64,000 bases of DNA from Romboutsia ilealis (GTDB lineage: Bacteria; Bacillota; Clostridia; Peptostreptococcales; Peptostreptococcaceae): assembly GCF_900015215.1 (NCBI RefSeq), contig NZ_LN555523.1:314317-378316 (forward strand), in the 5' to 3' direction. The translations under genes and the position numbers were made by a program. Below, in pieces: positions 28,592-37,243 of the stretch. Below the pieces are notes generated by a model. That model was not told the DNA's origin, made no database searches, and saw only the letters and a list, made by a program, of their open reading frames with translations. How positions within the stretch are numbered: position 1 is the stretch's first letter; each line of letters starts with the position of its first letter.

Positions 28592-30253
28592 ATGATAAAA
28601 GAAAGTTTAAAGATAATACCATTAGGAGGACTTGGAGAAATCGGTAAGAATATAACTGCTATAGAATATAAAGATGAAATAATAGTGATTGATTGTGGTA
28701 TATCTTTTCCAGATGAAGATATGTATGGGATAGACTTAGTAATACCAGATATAAAATATTTACTTGATAATAAAAATAAAGTAAAAGGTTTGTTTTTAAC
28801 GCATGGTCATGAAGATCACATAGGAGCAATTCCTTATATATTAAAACAAATAAATATACCTGTATATGGGACTAAACTTACAATAGGATTAGTTAAAAAC
28901 AAATTAAAAGAGCATAATATGCTATCTAAATCTAATTTGAATCCGATAAGACCCGGTGAATTAATTAAATTAGATGAACTAGCTATAGAATTTATAAGAG
29001 TGACTCATAGTATAGCAGAATCATGTGCTTTAGCTATACATACTCCTATAGGTACAGTTTTACATACAGGTGATTTTAAAATAGATTATACTCCAATAGA
29101 TGGAAAGGTTATGGATTTAAATAGAATAGCACAGCTTGGGCAAGAAGGAGTTTTACTTTTGATGGCAGATAGTACTAACGTAGAAAGAGCAGGGCATTCT
29201 TTATCTGAAAAAATTATAGGAGAAACTCTAAATAGAATAATATCTAACGCAAAAGGTAGAGTTATTGTAGCTACATTTGCATCAAATATACATAGAATGC
29301 AACAAATAGCAGATGCATCTATGATATATGATAGAAAAATAGTTTTTAGTGGAAGAAGCATGGAAAATATATCAAATGTTGCTATGGACCTTGGGTATTT
29401 ACATATACCAGAAGAAAGTATTATAGGTATTGAAGATTTAAATAGATATCCAAGTGATAAGATCACAATAATAACTACTGGTAGTCAGGGAGAGCCAATG
29501 GCAGGGTTATCTAGAATTGCTTATGGGTCACATAGACATATATCTATAGAACAAGATGATTTATTTATAATATCTGCATCACCGATACCAGGAAATGATA
29601 AGTTAGTATCTAGAGTAATAAATCAACTATATAGAAAAGGTGTGGAAGTAATATATGAAGATTTAGAAGAAATACATGTATCAGGACATGCATATAAAGA
29701 AGAATTGAAGTTAATTCATACACTAGTAAAGCCTAAATACTTTATGCCTGTACATGGGGAGTATAGACATCTAAAACATCATAGTGATTTAGCTTTAAAA
29801 TTAGGAATGGATAAATCAAATGTATTTACATTAGAAACTGGTCAAGTTTTAGAAATTTCTCAGGATAAAGCTATAGCAACTGAAAAAGTGCACACAGGCG
29901 TTGTATTTGTAGATGGAATAGGTGTTGGAGATGTAGGTAATATAGTTTTAAGAGATAGAAGAGACTTAGCTAGAGATGGTATGGTTACAATAGTTGTTGC
30001 TATAAATAAGGAAACATACAGTATAGTATCAGGGCCAGATATTATAACAAGAGGTTTTATATATGCAAGGGAATCTGAAAATCTTATAAATAAGATAAAA
30101 GATGTAGCAAAAGAAGAGATAGAAATTTGCTTAGGGAATAATATATTAGAATGGCAAGTTTTAAAAGGTAGAGTTAGAAAGTCTGTAGAGCAACTACTTT
30201 ATCATAAAACAAAAAGAAGACCAAGTGTGTTTCCTATAATTATGGATATTTAA
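28592..30253 (+). CDS. rnj: Ribonuclease J
   Basis: Metallo-beta-lactamase/beta-CASP ribonuclease with 5'-to-3' exonuclease and endonuclease activity in mRNA decay and rRNA maturation. The 553-residue protein has the zinc-binding motif HGHEDHIG (His71, His73, Asp75, His76), the later HTGDFK metal motif, the beta-CASP motif region (ATFASNIHRMQQIADAS, FSGRSM), HVSGHA and a C-terminal domain. Upstream is GAGAGGTAGAG before ATG. Firmicutes often have J1 and J2 paralogues; which one this is cannot be told here. Confidence 0.95.
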   Translation: MIKESLKIIPLGGLGEIGKNITAIEYKDEIIVIDCGISFPDEDMYGIDLVIPDIKYLLDNKNKVKGLFLTHGHEDHIGAIPYILKQINIPVYGTKLTIGLVKNKLKEHNMLSKSNLNPIRPGELIKLDELAIEFIRVTHSIAESCALAIHTPIGTVLHTGDFKIDYTPIDGKVMDLNRIAQLGQEGVLLLMADSTNVERAGHSLSEKIIGETLNRIISNAKGRVIVATFASNIHRMQQIADASMIYDRKIVFSGRSMENISNVAMDLGYLHIPEESIIGIEDLNRYPSDKITIITTGSQGEPMAGLSRIAYGSHRHISIEQDDLFIISASPIPGNDKLVSRVINQLYRKGVEVIYEDLEEIHVSGHAYKEELKLIHTLVKPKYFMPVHGEYRHLKHHSDLALKLGMDKSNVFTLETGQVLEISQDKAIATEKVHTGVVFVDGIGVGDVGNIVLRDRRDLARDGMVTIVVAINKETYSIVSGPDIITRGFIYARESENLINKIKDVAKEEIEICLGNNILEWQVLKGRVRKSVEQLLYHKTKRRPSVFPIIMDI

Positions 30254-30444
30254 GAAAATATTTTATTAATAGTGAAGTAGAATAAGTAAAATAATAAAAG
30301 AAATTATAAATGCTAACTTTATTTAGGACTGTAGATTTGTATCGAAATAAACCTAAATAAAATAATGACAAAATTGAATAAGTTTTCATAGTATAGATTA
30401 AGAGTAAAAAACTCTATAAATTAATTACAACAGGGGGATTTAAG

Positions 30445-30633
30445 ATGTTAGACAGATTTTTTGGTGAAGGTGGATTCTTTGGTGGAGCTTGGTGGATAAT
30501 AGTATTATTCTTCTTATTCTTAGCATTTCAAGATGTTTGGGCAGATATAGATATATGTGCTTGGATACCATTTTTAATATTATTATTAATAGTTTGTGCA
30601 TCAGGAGATTTATTTGGTGGATGTGGATGCTAA
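30445..30633 (+). CDS. Small Gly/Cys-rich membrane protein, 62 residues
   Basis: The product begins with a glycine/phenylalanine stretch (GEGGFFGGAWW), has two hydrophobic segments (about residues 15-30 and 38-52) separated by an acidic turn (DVWADIDIC), and ends in DLFGGCGC, a four-residue Cys-Gly-Cys tail. AGGGGGA lies eight bases before ATG and a terminator follows, so it is a genuine small gene. I do not recognise a named family; the Gly/Cys ending is reminiscent of small clostridial proteins seen in spores, but that is a guess. Confidence 0.75.
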   Translation: MLDRFFGEGGFFGGAWWIIVLFFLFLAFQDVWADIDICAWIPFLILLLIVCASGDLFGGCGC

Positions 30634-30652
30634 TATTTTAATGAAATAATAT

Positions 30653-30699
30653 AATAGAGGTATTTTAGTATCATTAAGTACTAAAGTACCTCTATTTTT
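30653..30699 (+). terminator. Intrinsic terminator after the 62-residue protein gene
   Basis: Stem AATAGAGGTA...TTTAGTA with TACTAAA...TACCTCTATT and then TTTT. The T-tract is also the first part of a dispersed repeat copy. Confidence 0.82.
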
Positions 30700-30836
30700 A
30701 TGTTTAATAATATTATAATACTTAAAAAATATATATAACTTTGGAATGCAAGTAATATTAATAGAGTAGATTTTATCGTAAAAATATTTTAGTACAGATG
30801 AAGTTGTTGGCGATATGATTGAATCGAATTTTTTAT
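30694..30836 (+). repeat. Dispersed terminator-linked repeat, diverged copy
   Basis: Matches the family best seen at 34884-35030: ATATTATAATACTTAAAAAA near the start, AAGTAATAT in the middle, then GATGAAGTTGTTGGCGA and TCGAATTTTTTAT at the end. It starts in the T-tract of the preceding terminator, like the other copies. It has accumulated many substitutions, including loss of the GCGAAGCGAA block to GAATCGAA. Confidence 0.75.
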
Positions 30837-31036
30837 TTTATTGAAAGATATTTTGAACTAAATGATGTATTAGAATACTTGTAATATACTTTTATACAAT
30901 ATAAAATTTTTATAAAAAATACATAATGATTATAATAAACAAGTATTTAAATAAATATAATTTAATATTGAAAAAGTAGCAACTTGAATGTATAATATAG
31001 TCTTAAAGTGTAGATAAGATATAAAATTATCACACT

Positions 31037-31063
31037 AAATAAATATAAATATACGGTTATCAA
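31037..31063 (+). repeat. 27-bp direct repeat, copy A
   Basis: AAATAAATATAAATATACGG followed by TTATCAA, identical to 32668-32694; weaker similarity continues about 18 nt further. Copy A is enclosed by the inverted repeat CACTAAAT (31033-31040) / ATTTAGTG (31073-31080) and ends 27 nt before the DUF1846 start codon. Confidence 0.8.
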
Positions 31064-31090
31064 AATTAAATAATTTAGTGAGGTGTAGAT

Positions 31091-32599
31091 ATGAAGATAG
31101 GATTCGATCATAAAAAATATCTAGAAGAGCAGTCAAAGTATATATTAGAGAGAGTTAACAACTTTGATAAGCTTTATTTAGAGTTTGGTGGTAAACTAAT
31201 TGGAGATTTACATGCAAAGAGAGTTTTACCAGGATTCGATGAAAATGCAAAAATAAAAGTTTTGCAACATATAAAAGAAAAGGTAGAAGTTGTAATCTGT
31301 GTTTATGCAGGAGATATCGAAAGAAATAAAATAAGAGGTGATTTCGGTATTACTTACGACATGGAAGTTTTAAGATTAATTGACGATTTAAGAAGTTATG
31401 AATTAGATGTAAACAGTGTTGTAATAACAAGATACGAAGGACAACCTGCTACAACAGTTTTTATAAATAAATTAGAACGTAGAGGTATAAAGGTATACAA
31501 ACATGCTCCAACAAAAGGTTACCCAACAGATGTTGATACAATAGTAAGTGATGAAGGATATGGAGCAAATCCATATATAGAAACTACTAAGCCTATAGTT
31601 GTTGTAACAGCTCCAGGACCAAATAGTGGGAAATTAGGAACTTGTTTAAGTCAGTTATACCATGAAAATAAAAGAGGTAATGCTGTTGGATATTCTAAAT
31701 TTGAAACATTCCCAGTGTGGAACGTACCTTTAAAGCATCCTTTAAATATAGCTTATGAAGCGGCAACAGTTGATTTAAAAGATGTAAATATGATAGATTC
31801 ATTCCATCTTGAAAAGTATGGAGAGATGGCAGTTAACTATAACAGAGATTTAGAATTATTCCCAGTTCTTAAAAAAATAATAGAAAAGATAACTGGAAAA
31901 GAGTCTATATATCAATCACCAACAGATATGGGTGTTAATAGAGTAGGATATGGTATTATAGATGATGAAGTTGTGGCTGAAGCATCAAGACAAGAAATAA
32001 TAAGAAGATACTTTAAAACAGCTTGTGAATATAAAAAAGGACAAGTTGATAAAGGAGCTTATGAAAGAATAAAGATGATAATGGAAGAGCTTAACTTAAA
32101 GCCTGAAGATAGAACGGTAGTTATTCCTGCTAGGGATTACAGCAATAAGTTAAAAGAAAATGCTGATAAAAATGATGCATGCCCAGTGGTAGCGATAGAA
32201 TTAACTGATGGAAGGGTAATTACAGGCAAAGGGTCTGATTTAATGAACTCAACAGCAGCAGTAACGTTAAATGCTATAAAAACTTTAGCTAATATAGATG
32301 ATGAATTACACCTAATATCTCCAGCTATATTAGAACCAATTGTAAATTTAAAAACTAAAACATTAGGAAGTAGAAATCCAAAGTTAAGTTGTGAAGAAAT
32401 ATTGACTGCGCTTAGTATATGTGCTGTTACAAATCCAACAGCTCAAGTTGTACTTGACAAATTACCTTTATTAAAAGGAGCTCAAGCACACTCAACTACT
32501 ATATTAAGTAAGAATGATGAGCAAACATTTAGAGAACTTGGAATAGATGTTACAAGTGATCCTGAATATCCATCACAAAATCTTTATTACGCTAATTAA
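31091..32599 (+). CDS. DUF1846 domain protein
   Basis: A 502-residue cytoplasmic protein of the DUF1846 family, conserved in Firmicutes. It begins [18 protein letters not shown], includes a P-loop-like [16 protein letters not shown] stretch near residue 180, [12 protein letters not shown] near 120, and [12 protein letters not shown] near 285. There are structural data for the family but I cannot name a confirmed reaction. GAGGTG is the ribosome binding site. It has its own terminator and is flanked by the 27-bp direct repeats. Confidence 0.9.
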   Translation: MKIGFDHKKYLEEQSKYILERVNNFDKLYLEFGGKLIGDLHAKRVLPGFDENAKIKVLQHIKEKVEVVICVYAGDIERNKIRGDFGITYDMEVLRLIDDLRSYELDVNSVVITRYEGQPATTVFINKLERRGIKVYKHAPTKGYPTDVDTIVSDEGYGANPYIETTKPIVVVTAPGPNSGKLGTCLSQLYHENKRGNAVGYSKFETFPVWNVPLKHPLNIAYEAATVDLKDVNMIDSFHLEKYGEMAVNYNRDLELFPVLKKIIEKITGKESIYQSPTDMGVNRVGYGIIDDEVVAEASRQEIIRRYFKTACEYKKGQVDKGAYERIKMIMEELNLKPEDRTVVIPARDYSNKLKENADKNDACPVVAIELTDGRVITGKGSDLMNSTAAVTLNAIKTLANIDDELHLISPAILEPIVNLKTKTLGSRNPKLSCEEILTALSICAVTNPTAQVVLDKLPLLKGAQAHSTTILSKNDEQTFRELGIDVTSDPEYPSQNLYYAN

Positions 32600-32612
32600 T
32601 AAAATAGAAAAT

Positions 32613-32655
32613 ATAAGACCATATTACCTACGGGGTATTATGGTCTTTCTTATTA
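32613..32655 (+). terminator. Intrinsic terminator after the DUF1846 gene
   Basis: Stem AAGACCATA-T-TACC with GGTA-T-TATGGTCTT, loop TACG, then TTCTTATT. Confidence 0.82.
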
Positions 32656-32667
32656 AATAATAATCAA

Positions 32668-32694
32668 AAATAAATATAAATATACGGTTATCAA
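32668..32694 (+). repeat. 27-bp direct repeat, copy B
   Basis: Exact match of copy A at 31037-31063; here it lies about 118 nt before the dinB start codon and just after the DUF1846 terminator. Confidence 0.8.
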
Positions 32695-32812
32695 GAAATT
32701 AATTAACTTAGTTCCTTGGAATATCTATTTTAAATGTTTTTACTATATTTTGCAAGAGGAAATTAAAAAATGTTAAAAATAAGCTTATTTATTTTATGAA
32801 GGGATGATGCAT

Positions 32813-33922
32813 ATGGAAGAAATCCGAAAGATAATTCATATAGATATGGATGCTTTTTATGCATCTATAGAACAAAGAGACAATAAAAAACTTAAGGGTA
32901 AACCTGTAATAGTTGGAGGCGATCCTCATAGTAGAGGAGTAGTAGCAACATGTTCATATGAGGCTAGAAAGTATGGAATTCATTCTGCTATGCCATCTAG
33001 TGTAGCGTATAAGAGATGTCCTTATGCATATTTTATATGGCCTAGATTCGATGTATATAAAAAAGTATCACGACAAATAAGAGATATTTTTTATAGATAT
33101 ACAGATTTGGTTGAGCCAATATCCCTAGATGAAGCATATTTAGATGTTACCAATAATAAAAAAGGAATAAAGTATGCAACTCAAGTGGCTAAAATGATAA
33201 AGGACGACATATTAAGAGAAACAGGATTAACATCATCAGCAGGAGTTTCATACAATAAATTTTTAGCTAAAATAGCATCAGACTATAATAAACCGAATGG
33301 ATTAAAGGTAATAACTCCTGAAGATAAGCAAGAATTCTTAGATACATTACCTATAAATAAATTTCATGGGATAGGTAATGTCACAGAACGAAAGCTTCGT
33401 AATCTAGGAGTGAACAATGGTTATGATTTAAGACAGCTAAGTATTAATCAATTGGAAAGTATATTTAAAAATAGAGGATATGTGTTTTATCAGTTAGCTA
33501 GAGGGGTTGATGATAGGAAAGTTGAGCCTTATAGGGAACGAAAATCAGTTGGATCTGAAACTACATTAAGTAGCAACTTAGATATGAATGATGAGGAAGT
33601 TTTAGATATACTTAGTGAGATTTGTGAAGATGTATCTAATAGATTGAAACATTCAAATAAAGTGGGAAAAACAATAACTTTAAAAGTAAAATACGATGAT
33701 TTCACAAAGATAACTAGAAGTATTAGCTTAGAACATCCTATTTATAAAGCTGAAGATATTAGAACTAGTGTGTATAATCTAGTTAAGAATCTTGAAAGTA
33801 ATAAAGGAAAAATAAGACTTCTAGGAGTTACAGTATCAAATTTATTAGAGAATGAAAAGAATCTCACACATATAACTATATTTGAATATCTTGATTATAT
33901 AAAAGAGTCCACAAAGCAATAA
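32813..33922 (+). CDS. dinB: DNA polymerase IV (Y family)
   Basis: Translesion polymerase of the DinB family. The 369-residue protein has the catalytic motif HIDMDAFYASIEQ at its start and the second acidic motif SLDEAYLD near residue 105, the thumb helix-hairpin-helix (LPINKFHGIGNVTERKLRNLG) and the little-finger domain. ATG 32813 has GAAGGG nine bases upstream; ATG at 32804 and 32807 would put the site too close or inside. It lacks a recognisable C-terminal beta-clamp peptide in the last few residues. No clear SOS box was seen. Confidence 0.94.
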   Translation: MEEIRKIIHIDMDAFYASIEQRDNKKLKGKPVIVGGDPHSRGVVATCSYEARKYGIHSAMPSSVAYKRCPYAYFIWPRFDVYKKVSRQIRDIFYRYTDLVEPISLDEAYLDVTNNKKGIKYATQVAKMIKDDILRETGLTSSAGVSYNKFLAKIASDYNKPNGLKVITPEDKQEFLDTLPINKFHGIGNVTERKLRNLGVNNGYDLRQLSINQLESIFKNRGYVFYQLARGVDDRKVEPYRERKSVGSETTLSSNLDMNDEEVLDILSEICEDVSNRLKHSNKVGKTITLKVKYDDFTKITRSISLEHPIYKAEDIRTSVYNLVKNLESNKGKIRLLGVTVSNLLENEKNLTHITIFEYLDYIKESTKQ

Positions 33923-33940
33923 ATATACTTTGTGGCTTTA
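33909..33940. terminator. Convergent terminator between dinB and the Crp/Fnr gene
   Basis: Stem CCACAAAG (33909-33916) with CTTTGTGG (33928-33935). It overlaps the dinB stop codon and has CTTTATT downstream and A-rich sequence on the other side. Confidence 0.6.
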
Positions 33941-34582
33941 TTGAGTTAGTAAATCTTCTAACTTTTTTTTATCTAATATTTTTATAAAATCTCTAGAGTA
34001 ATCGATTATTCCAAGCTCTTTCATATTTATAAGCTCTCTAGATAGAGATGGTCTAGGAATACCTAAAATTTCAGATAACTTTTGTTTGGTCATATTAAGT
34101 TTTATAAATATACTTCCCTGTACTTTATACTCATTAAGTAAAAAGTTACTAATTTTCTGACGTATACTAGTTAATGATAATGTTGTTATAGATTTATTGA
34201 GAGTGATTATTTTATTAGTTAAATCATTTAAAAAACAATTAAGAAAAGTAGTATTATCAGTACAAAATTTTATAAAATCAATTTTATTTATAAACATAAT
34301 TTCACTTGAGGTGCTTGATATAACCGTTGCTGGGTATATATTTATATCAGAAAAAGCTATTACTTCACCAAATAAACTTCCAGATGAAAGAGACGATAAG
34401 TGAATAGTATTATTGCTAGATAACATTCGTTTGATATCAATAATACCAGAGATAATTAAACCAATTTTATTACAAGGTTCATATTCTAGTGCTACAATAT
34501 CATTTTTATTAAAGTTAATTAACTGATAATTATATCCTTTAAATAGTTCTAATATTTCATCCTTATCTTTATCTTTAAACAT
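33938..34582 (-). CDS. Crp/Fnr-family transcriptional regulator
   Basis: The 214-residue protein has an N-terminal cyclic-nucleotide-binding-like beta barrel (residues about 15-115; GLIISGIIDIKR, GSLFGEVIAF) and a C-terminal winged helix with recognition helix KQKLSEILGIPRPSLSRELINM. The scattered cysteines do not form an FNR iron-sulfur pattern, and the cAMP-binding arginine motif is not evident, so the signal is unknown. The GLFGE-like and HTH spacing are those of clostridial Crp/Fnr regulators. The ribosome binding site AGGTTAGGTG precedes the ATG at 34582. Confidence 0.88.
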   Translation of the reverse strand: MFKDKDKDEILELFKGYNYQLINFNKNDIVALEYEPCNKIGLIISGIIDIKRMLSSNNTIHLSSLSSGSLFGEVIAFSDINIYPATVISSTSSEIMFINKIDFIKFCTDNTTFLNCFLNDLTNKIITLNKSITTLSLTSIRQKISNFLLNEYKVQGSIFIKLNMTKQKLSEILGIPRPSLSRELINMKELGIIDYSRDFIKILDKKKLEDLLTQ

Positions 34583-34733
34583 ATATACACCTAACCTTCT
34601 ATTAAAAAATATATTTTATATTATAAATAAAAATTATTAAATTATTATATCATAAAATTTATAAATGTATTATAAATAAGGATGATATTGGACAATCTAT
34701 ATATTAGATAAATAAATTTTAACAAAAAAGTAG

Positions 34734-34762
34734 TTGCAAAAATGTGGTAATAAATATACAAT
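34734..34762 (+). promoter_or_regulatory. Promoter of tRNA-Cys
   Basis: TTGCAA at 34734-34739, a 17-nt spacer and TACAAT at 34757-34762, placed 17 nt before the tRNA 5' end. Confidence 0.8.
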
Positions 34763-34779
34763 AATAGTATAAATAATAT

Positions 34780-34853
34780 GGCGACATAGCCAAGTGGTAA
34801 GGCAGTGGACTGCAACTCCTTGATCTCCAGTTCGAATCTGGATGTCGCCTCCA
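34780..34853 (+). tRNA. tRNA-Cys (anticodon GCA)
   Basis: Cloverleaf: acceptor GGCGACA with TGTCGCC, D-arm GCC/GGC, anticodon loop CTGCAAC, T-arm TCCAG-TTCGAAT-CTGGA, discriminator T (usual for Cys) and an encoded CCA. The anticodon stem GTGGA/TCCTT has a T-T mismatch at pair 28-42 and a G-T pair at 27-43. Confidence 0.95.
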
Positions 34854-34857
34854 GTTA

Positions 34858-34890
34858 AGAAGCTTTAATCTTATGATTAAGGCTTTTTTT
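34858..34890 (+). terminator. Terminator after tRNA-Cys
   Basis: Stem AAGCTTTAATC / GATTAAGGCTT (one G-T pair), loop TTAT, followed by seven T. The T-tract begins a dispersed repeat. Confidence 0.88.
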
Positions 34891-35030
34891 ACGCTTAAGG
34901 ATATTATAATACTTAAAAAAATGTGGATAAATTCTGAATGTAAGTAATATCAACAAATTGGTTTAGAGCGTAAAAAAGATTTTGAGCAACGGACGAAGTC
35001 GTTGGCGACATGAGCGAAGCGAATTTTTTA
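34884..35030 (+). repeat. Dispersed terminator-linked repeat, reference copy
   Basis: About 147 nt, nearly identical (three substitutions seen) to 61609-61754. Module 1 is bounded by an exact 11-bp inverted repeat, TTTTTTACGCT (34885-34895) and AGCGTAAAAAA (34967-34977). Module 2 holds a hairpin (CAACGGAC-GAA-GTCGTTG, 34987-35004, one bulge) and ends GAGCGAAGCGAATTTTTTA. It lies between tRNA-Cys and the next gene. Confidence 0.88.
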
Positions 35031-35062
35031 TGTTGTAATAAAATTATATAAAAGGAGATAAT

Positions 35063-35503
35063 ATGAAAATATTAATAGATGCAGATGGATGTCCAGTAGT
35101 AGATATAGCAATAAACTTAGGGAAAAAATATAATATTAAGACTGTAATAATGTGTGATACATCTCATATAATTAATAAAGTAGGAGTAGAAACAGTAATA
35201 TTATCAAAGGGCTCTGATTCTGTTGATTTTGCATTAGTTAATAAAATGAGTAAAGATGATATTATAATAACTCAAGATTATGGGCTTGCAGCGATGGTAT
35301 TATCTAAAGGTGGTTATCCTATAAATCAAAATGGATTGATATATTCTAATGAAAATATAGATCAATTATTATTTACAAGACACTTATCTAAAAAAATAAG
35401 AAACTCAGGGCAAAGAACAAAAGGCCCAAAAAAAAGAACGAAAGATGATGATACCAAATTTAAAGAGGGTCTTATATATTTAATTGAGAAGATAATATAT
35501 TAA
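35063..35503 (+). CDS. YaiI/YqxD family protein (DUF188)
   Basis: A 146-residue cytoplasmic protein beginning MKILIDADGCPVVDIA, the family N-terminus with acidic residues typical of PIN-like nucleases, and containing DIIITQDYGLAAMVLSKG and RHLSKKIRNSGQRTKGPKKRT near the C-terminus. The DUF188 family is predicted PIN-fold, possibly nuclease, but has no assigned reaction I can confirm. AAAGGAG lies before ATG. Confidence 0.9.
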   Translation: MKILIDADGCPVVDIAINLGKKYNIKTVIMCDTSHIINKVGVETVILSKGSDSVDFALVNKMSKDDIIITQDYGLAAMVLSKGGYPINQNGLIYSNENIDQLLFTRHLSKKIRNSGQRTKGPKKRTKDDDTKFKEGLIYLIEKIIY

Positions 35504-35613
35504 AATAGATGGAAATAAATTCAAAGTATAATATTATATAATATAATCCTAAATTTAATATAGATTATATCGAAGATATCAAACGTAATAAATAGAAAAA
35601 AGGGAGTGAGATT

Positions 35614-37014
35614 ATGTCAAATTCAACTACGGATTTGGGTAAAGAGAGTATAGGTAGGCTTTTACTAAAATTAGCAACACCATCAATAATAGCTCAATTA
35701 GTAAATGTTTTATATAATATAGTTGATAGAATATTTATAGGTAGAATGCAAAATGGTGAGGTTGCGATGGCGGGTATCGGAGTAGCATTTCCAATAGTTC
35801 TTTTAGTATCTGCATTTGCTGCATTCGTTGGAATGGGAGGGGCCCCACTTGCAGCAATAAAAATGGGGGAAAAAGATAATGATGAAGCAGAAAAAATAAT
35901 GACTAATAGTTTTTCTTCATTATTGATTATAGCAGCAATATTAACTGTTATATTTATGGTTTTTAAGGAACCTATATTATGGAAGTTTGGAGCAAGTGAA
36001 AGTACTATAGAATATGCTACGAATTATTTAGGTATATATCTTATAGGAACTGTATTTGTGCAAATAGCGCTAGGTATGAATCCATTTGTAAATACACAAG
36101 GATTTGCAAAAATAGGAATGATGACTGTTACTATAGGAGCAATAATAAATATAATTCTTGATCCTATACTTATATTTGGATTTAATATGGGAGTTAAAGG
36201 TGCTGCTGTTGCAACTATAGTAGCTCAAGCTGTATCAGCTATGTGGGTATTAAGATTTTTAACTGGTAAAAAAACAATACTTAAGCTAAGAAAAAAATAT
36301 CTAAAAATAGATACAAAAACTATAAAACCAGTTTTTGCATTAGGGGTAGCACCTTTTATAATGCAAAGTACTGAAAGTTTAGTTTTAGTCTCATTAAATA
36401 GTCAACTACAAAAATATGGTGGAGATTTAGCTGTAGGAGCTATGACTATAATGAGTAGTATAATGCAAATGATATTACTTCCAGCTAATGGATTAACTCA
36501 AGGTGCACAGCCAATAATTAGTTATAATTATGGAGCAAAAAATATAGATAGGGTAAAAAAGACCTTTAAATATACAGTACTTGTAACTTTATCATATACA
36601 TTTTTTATGTGTTTAATATTGATGGTGGCGCCTGAAATGGTAGTAAAGGTATTTAATAATGATCCATTATTACTAGAAATAACGTCATGGTCAATAAAAA
36701 TTTATTTTGCAGGAATTTTTATTTTTGGAATACAAGCGGCATGTCAAAGCACCTTCTTGGCACTAGGTCAAGCAAAAATATCTTTATTTTTAGCATTACT
36801 TAGAAAAGTAATATTATTAGTACCACTAATATTTATATTACCAATTATAATGGAAGAGAAATTATTGGCTGTACTTTTAGCTGAACCAGTTGCAGATATT
36901 ATAGCAGTATTAATTACTGCTATATGCTTTATTGTATTTTATAAGAAAACATTAAATGTAATGTATAAAAATGAAAATAAACTTGTTGAAAATGAAACGC
37001 CAAGTATAAATTAG
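35614..37014 (+). CDS. MATE family efflux transporter
   Basis: Multidrug and toxin extrusion antiporter of the MOP superfamily, exporting cationic compounds in exchange for Na+ or H+. The 466-residue protein has about twelve membrane helices in two halves, with PSIIAQLVNVLYNIVDRIFIG at the N-terminus and GLTQGAQPIISYNYGAKN midway, both typical of the NorM/DinF-like clostridial group. AGGGAGTGA precedes ATG 35614. It is monocistronic with a terminator. Confidence 0.92.
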   Translation: MSNSTTDLGKESIGRLLLKLATPSIIAQLVNVLYNIVDRIFIGRMQNGEVAMAGIGVAFPIVLLVSAFAAFVGMGGAPLAAIKMGEKDNDEAEKIMTNSFSSLLIIAAILTVIFMVFKEPILWKFGASESTIEYATNYLGIYLIGTVFVQIALGMNPFVNTQGFAKIGMMTVTIGAIINIILDPILIFGFNMGVKGAAVATIVAQAVSAMWVLRFLTGKKTILKLRKKYLKIDTKTIKPVFALGVAPFIMQSTESLVLVSLNSQLQKYGGDLAVGAMTIMSSIMQMILLPANGLTQGAQPIISYNYGAKNIDRVKKTFKYTVLVTLSYTFFMCLILMVAPEMVVKVFNNDPLLLEITSWSIKIYFAGIFIFGIQAACQSTFLALGQAKISLFLALLRKVILLVPLIFILPIIMEEKLLAVLLAEPVADIIAVLITAICFIVFYKKTLNVMYKNENKLVENETPSIN

Positions 37015-37026
37015 GTTAATGAAAAG

Positions 37027-37062
37027 ACTCTTATGGATATATAATATACATAAGAGTTTTTT
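37027..37062 (+). terminator. Terminator after the MATE gene
   Basis: Stem ACTCTTATG (37027-37035) with CATAAGAGT (37049-37057), followed by TTTTT. Confidence 0.85.
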
Positions 37063-37230
37063 AGTATAAGTAAATTAAGATATGAAATTTTTTATGAATA
37101 GCCTATAAATAAAAGTAATATAAACAACCTCTAAATTGTAAAAAATTATATTATAAGCTGTAGTAAGCGTTATATTGTTAGTAACATTAAGTATTTCGTC
37201 GATACGTCGTTCAAGCGAAGTGAATTTTTA
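37057..37230 (+). repeat. Dispersed terminator-linked repeat, diverged copy before sfsA
   Basis: Begins in the terminator T-tract. AATAGCCTATAAATAAAAGT resembles ATAACCTATAAATATAAGTT of the copy at 45539, and the end reads TCGTTCAAGCGAAGTGAATTTTTAT. It ends directly at the sfsA ribosome binding site. Confidence 0.65.
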
Positions 37231-37243
37231 TAAGGAGAAGGAA

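Noticed and set aside
29086..29466. Minus-strand frame of 126 codons inside the RNase J gene
   Set aside because: The opposite strand carries conserved beta-CASP motifs, and this frame has no start signals.
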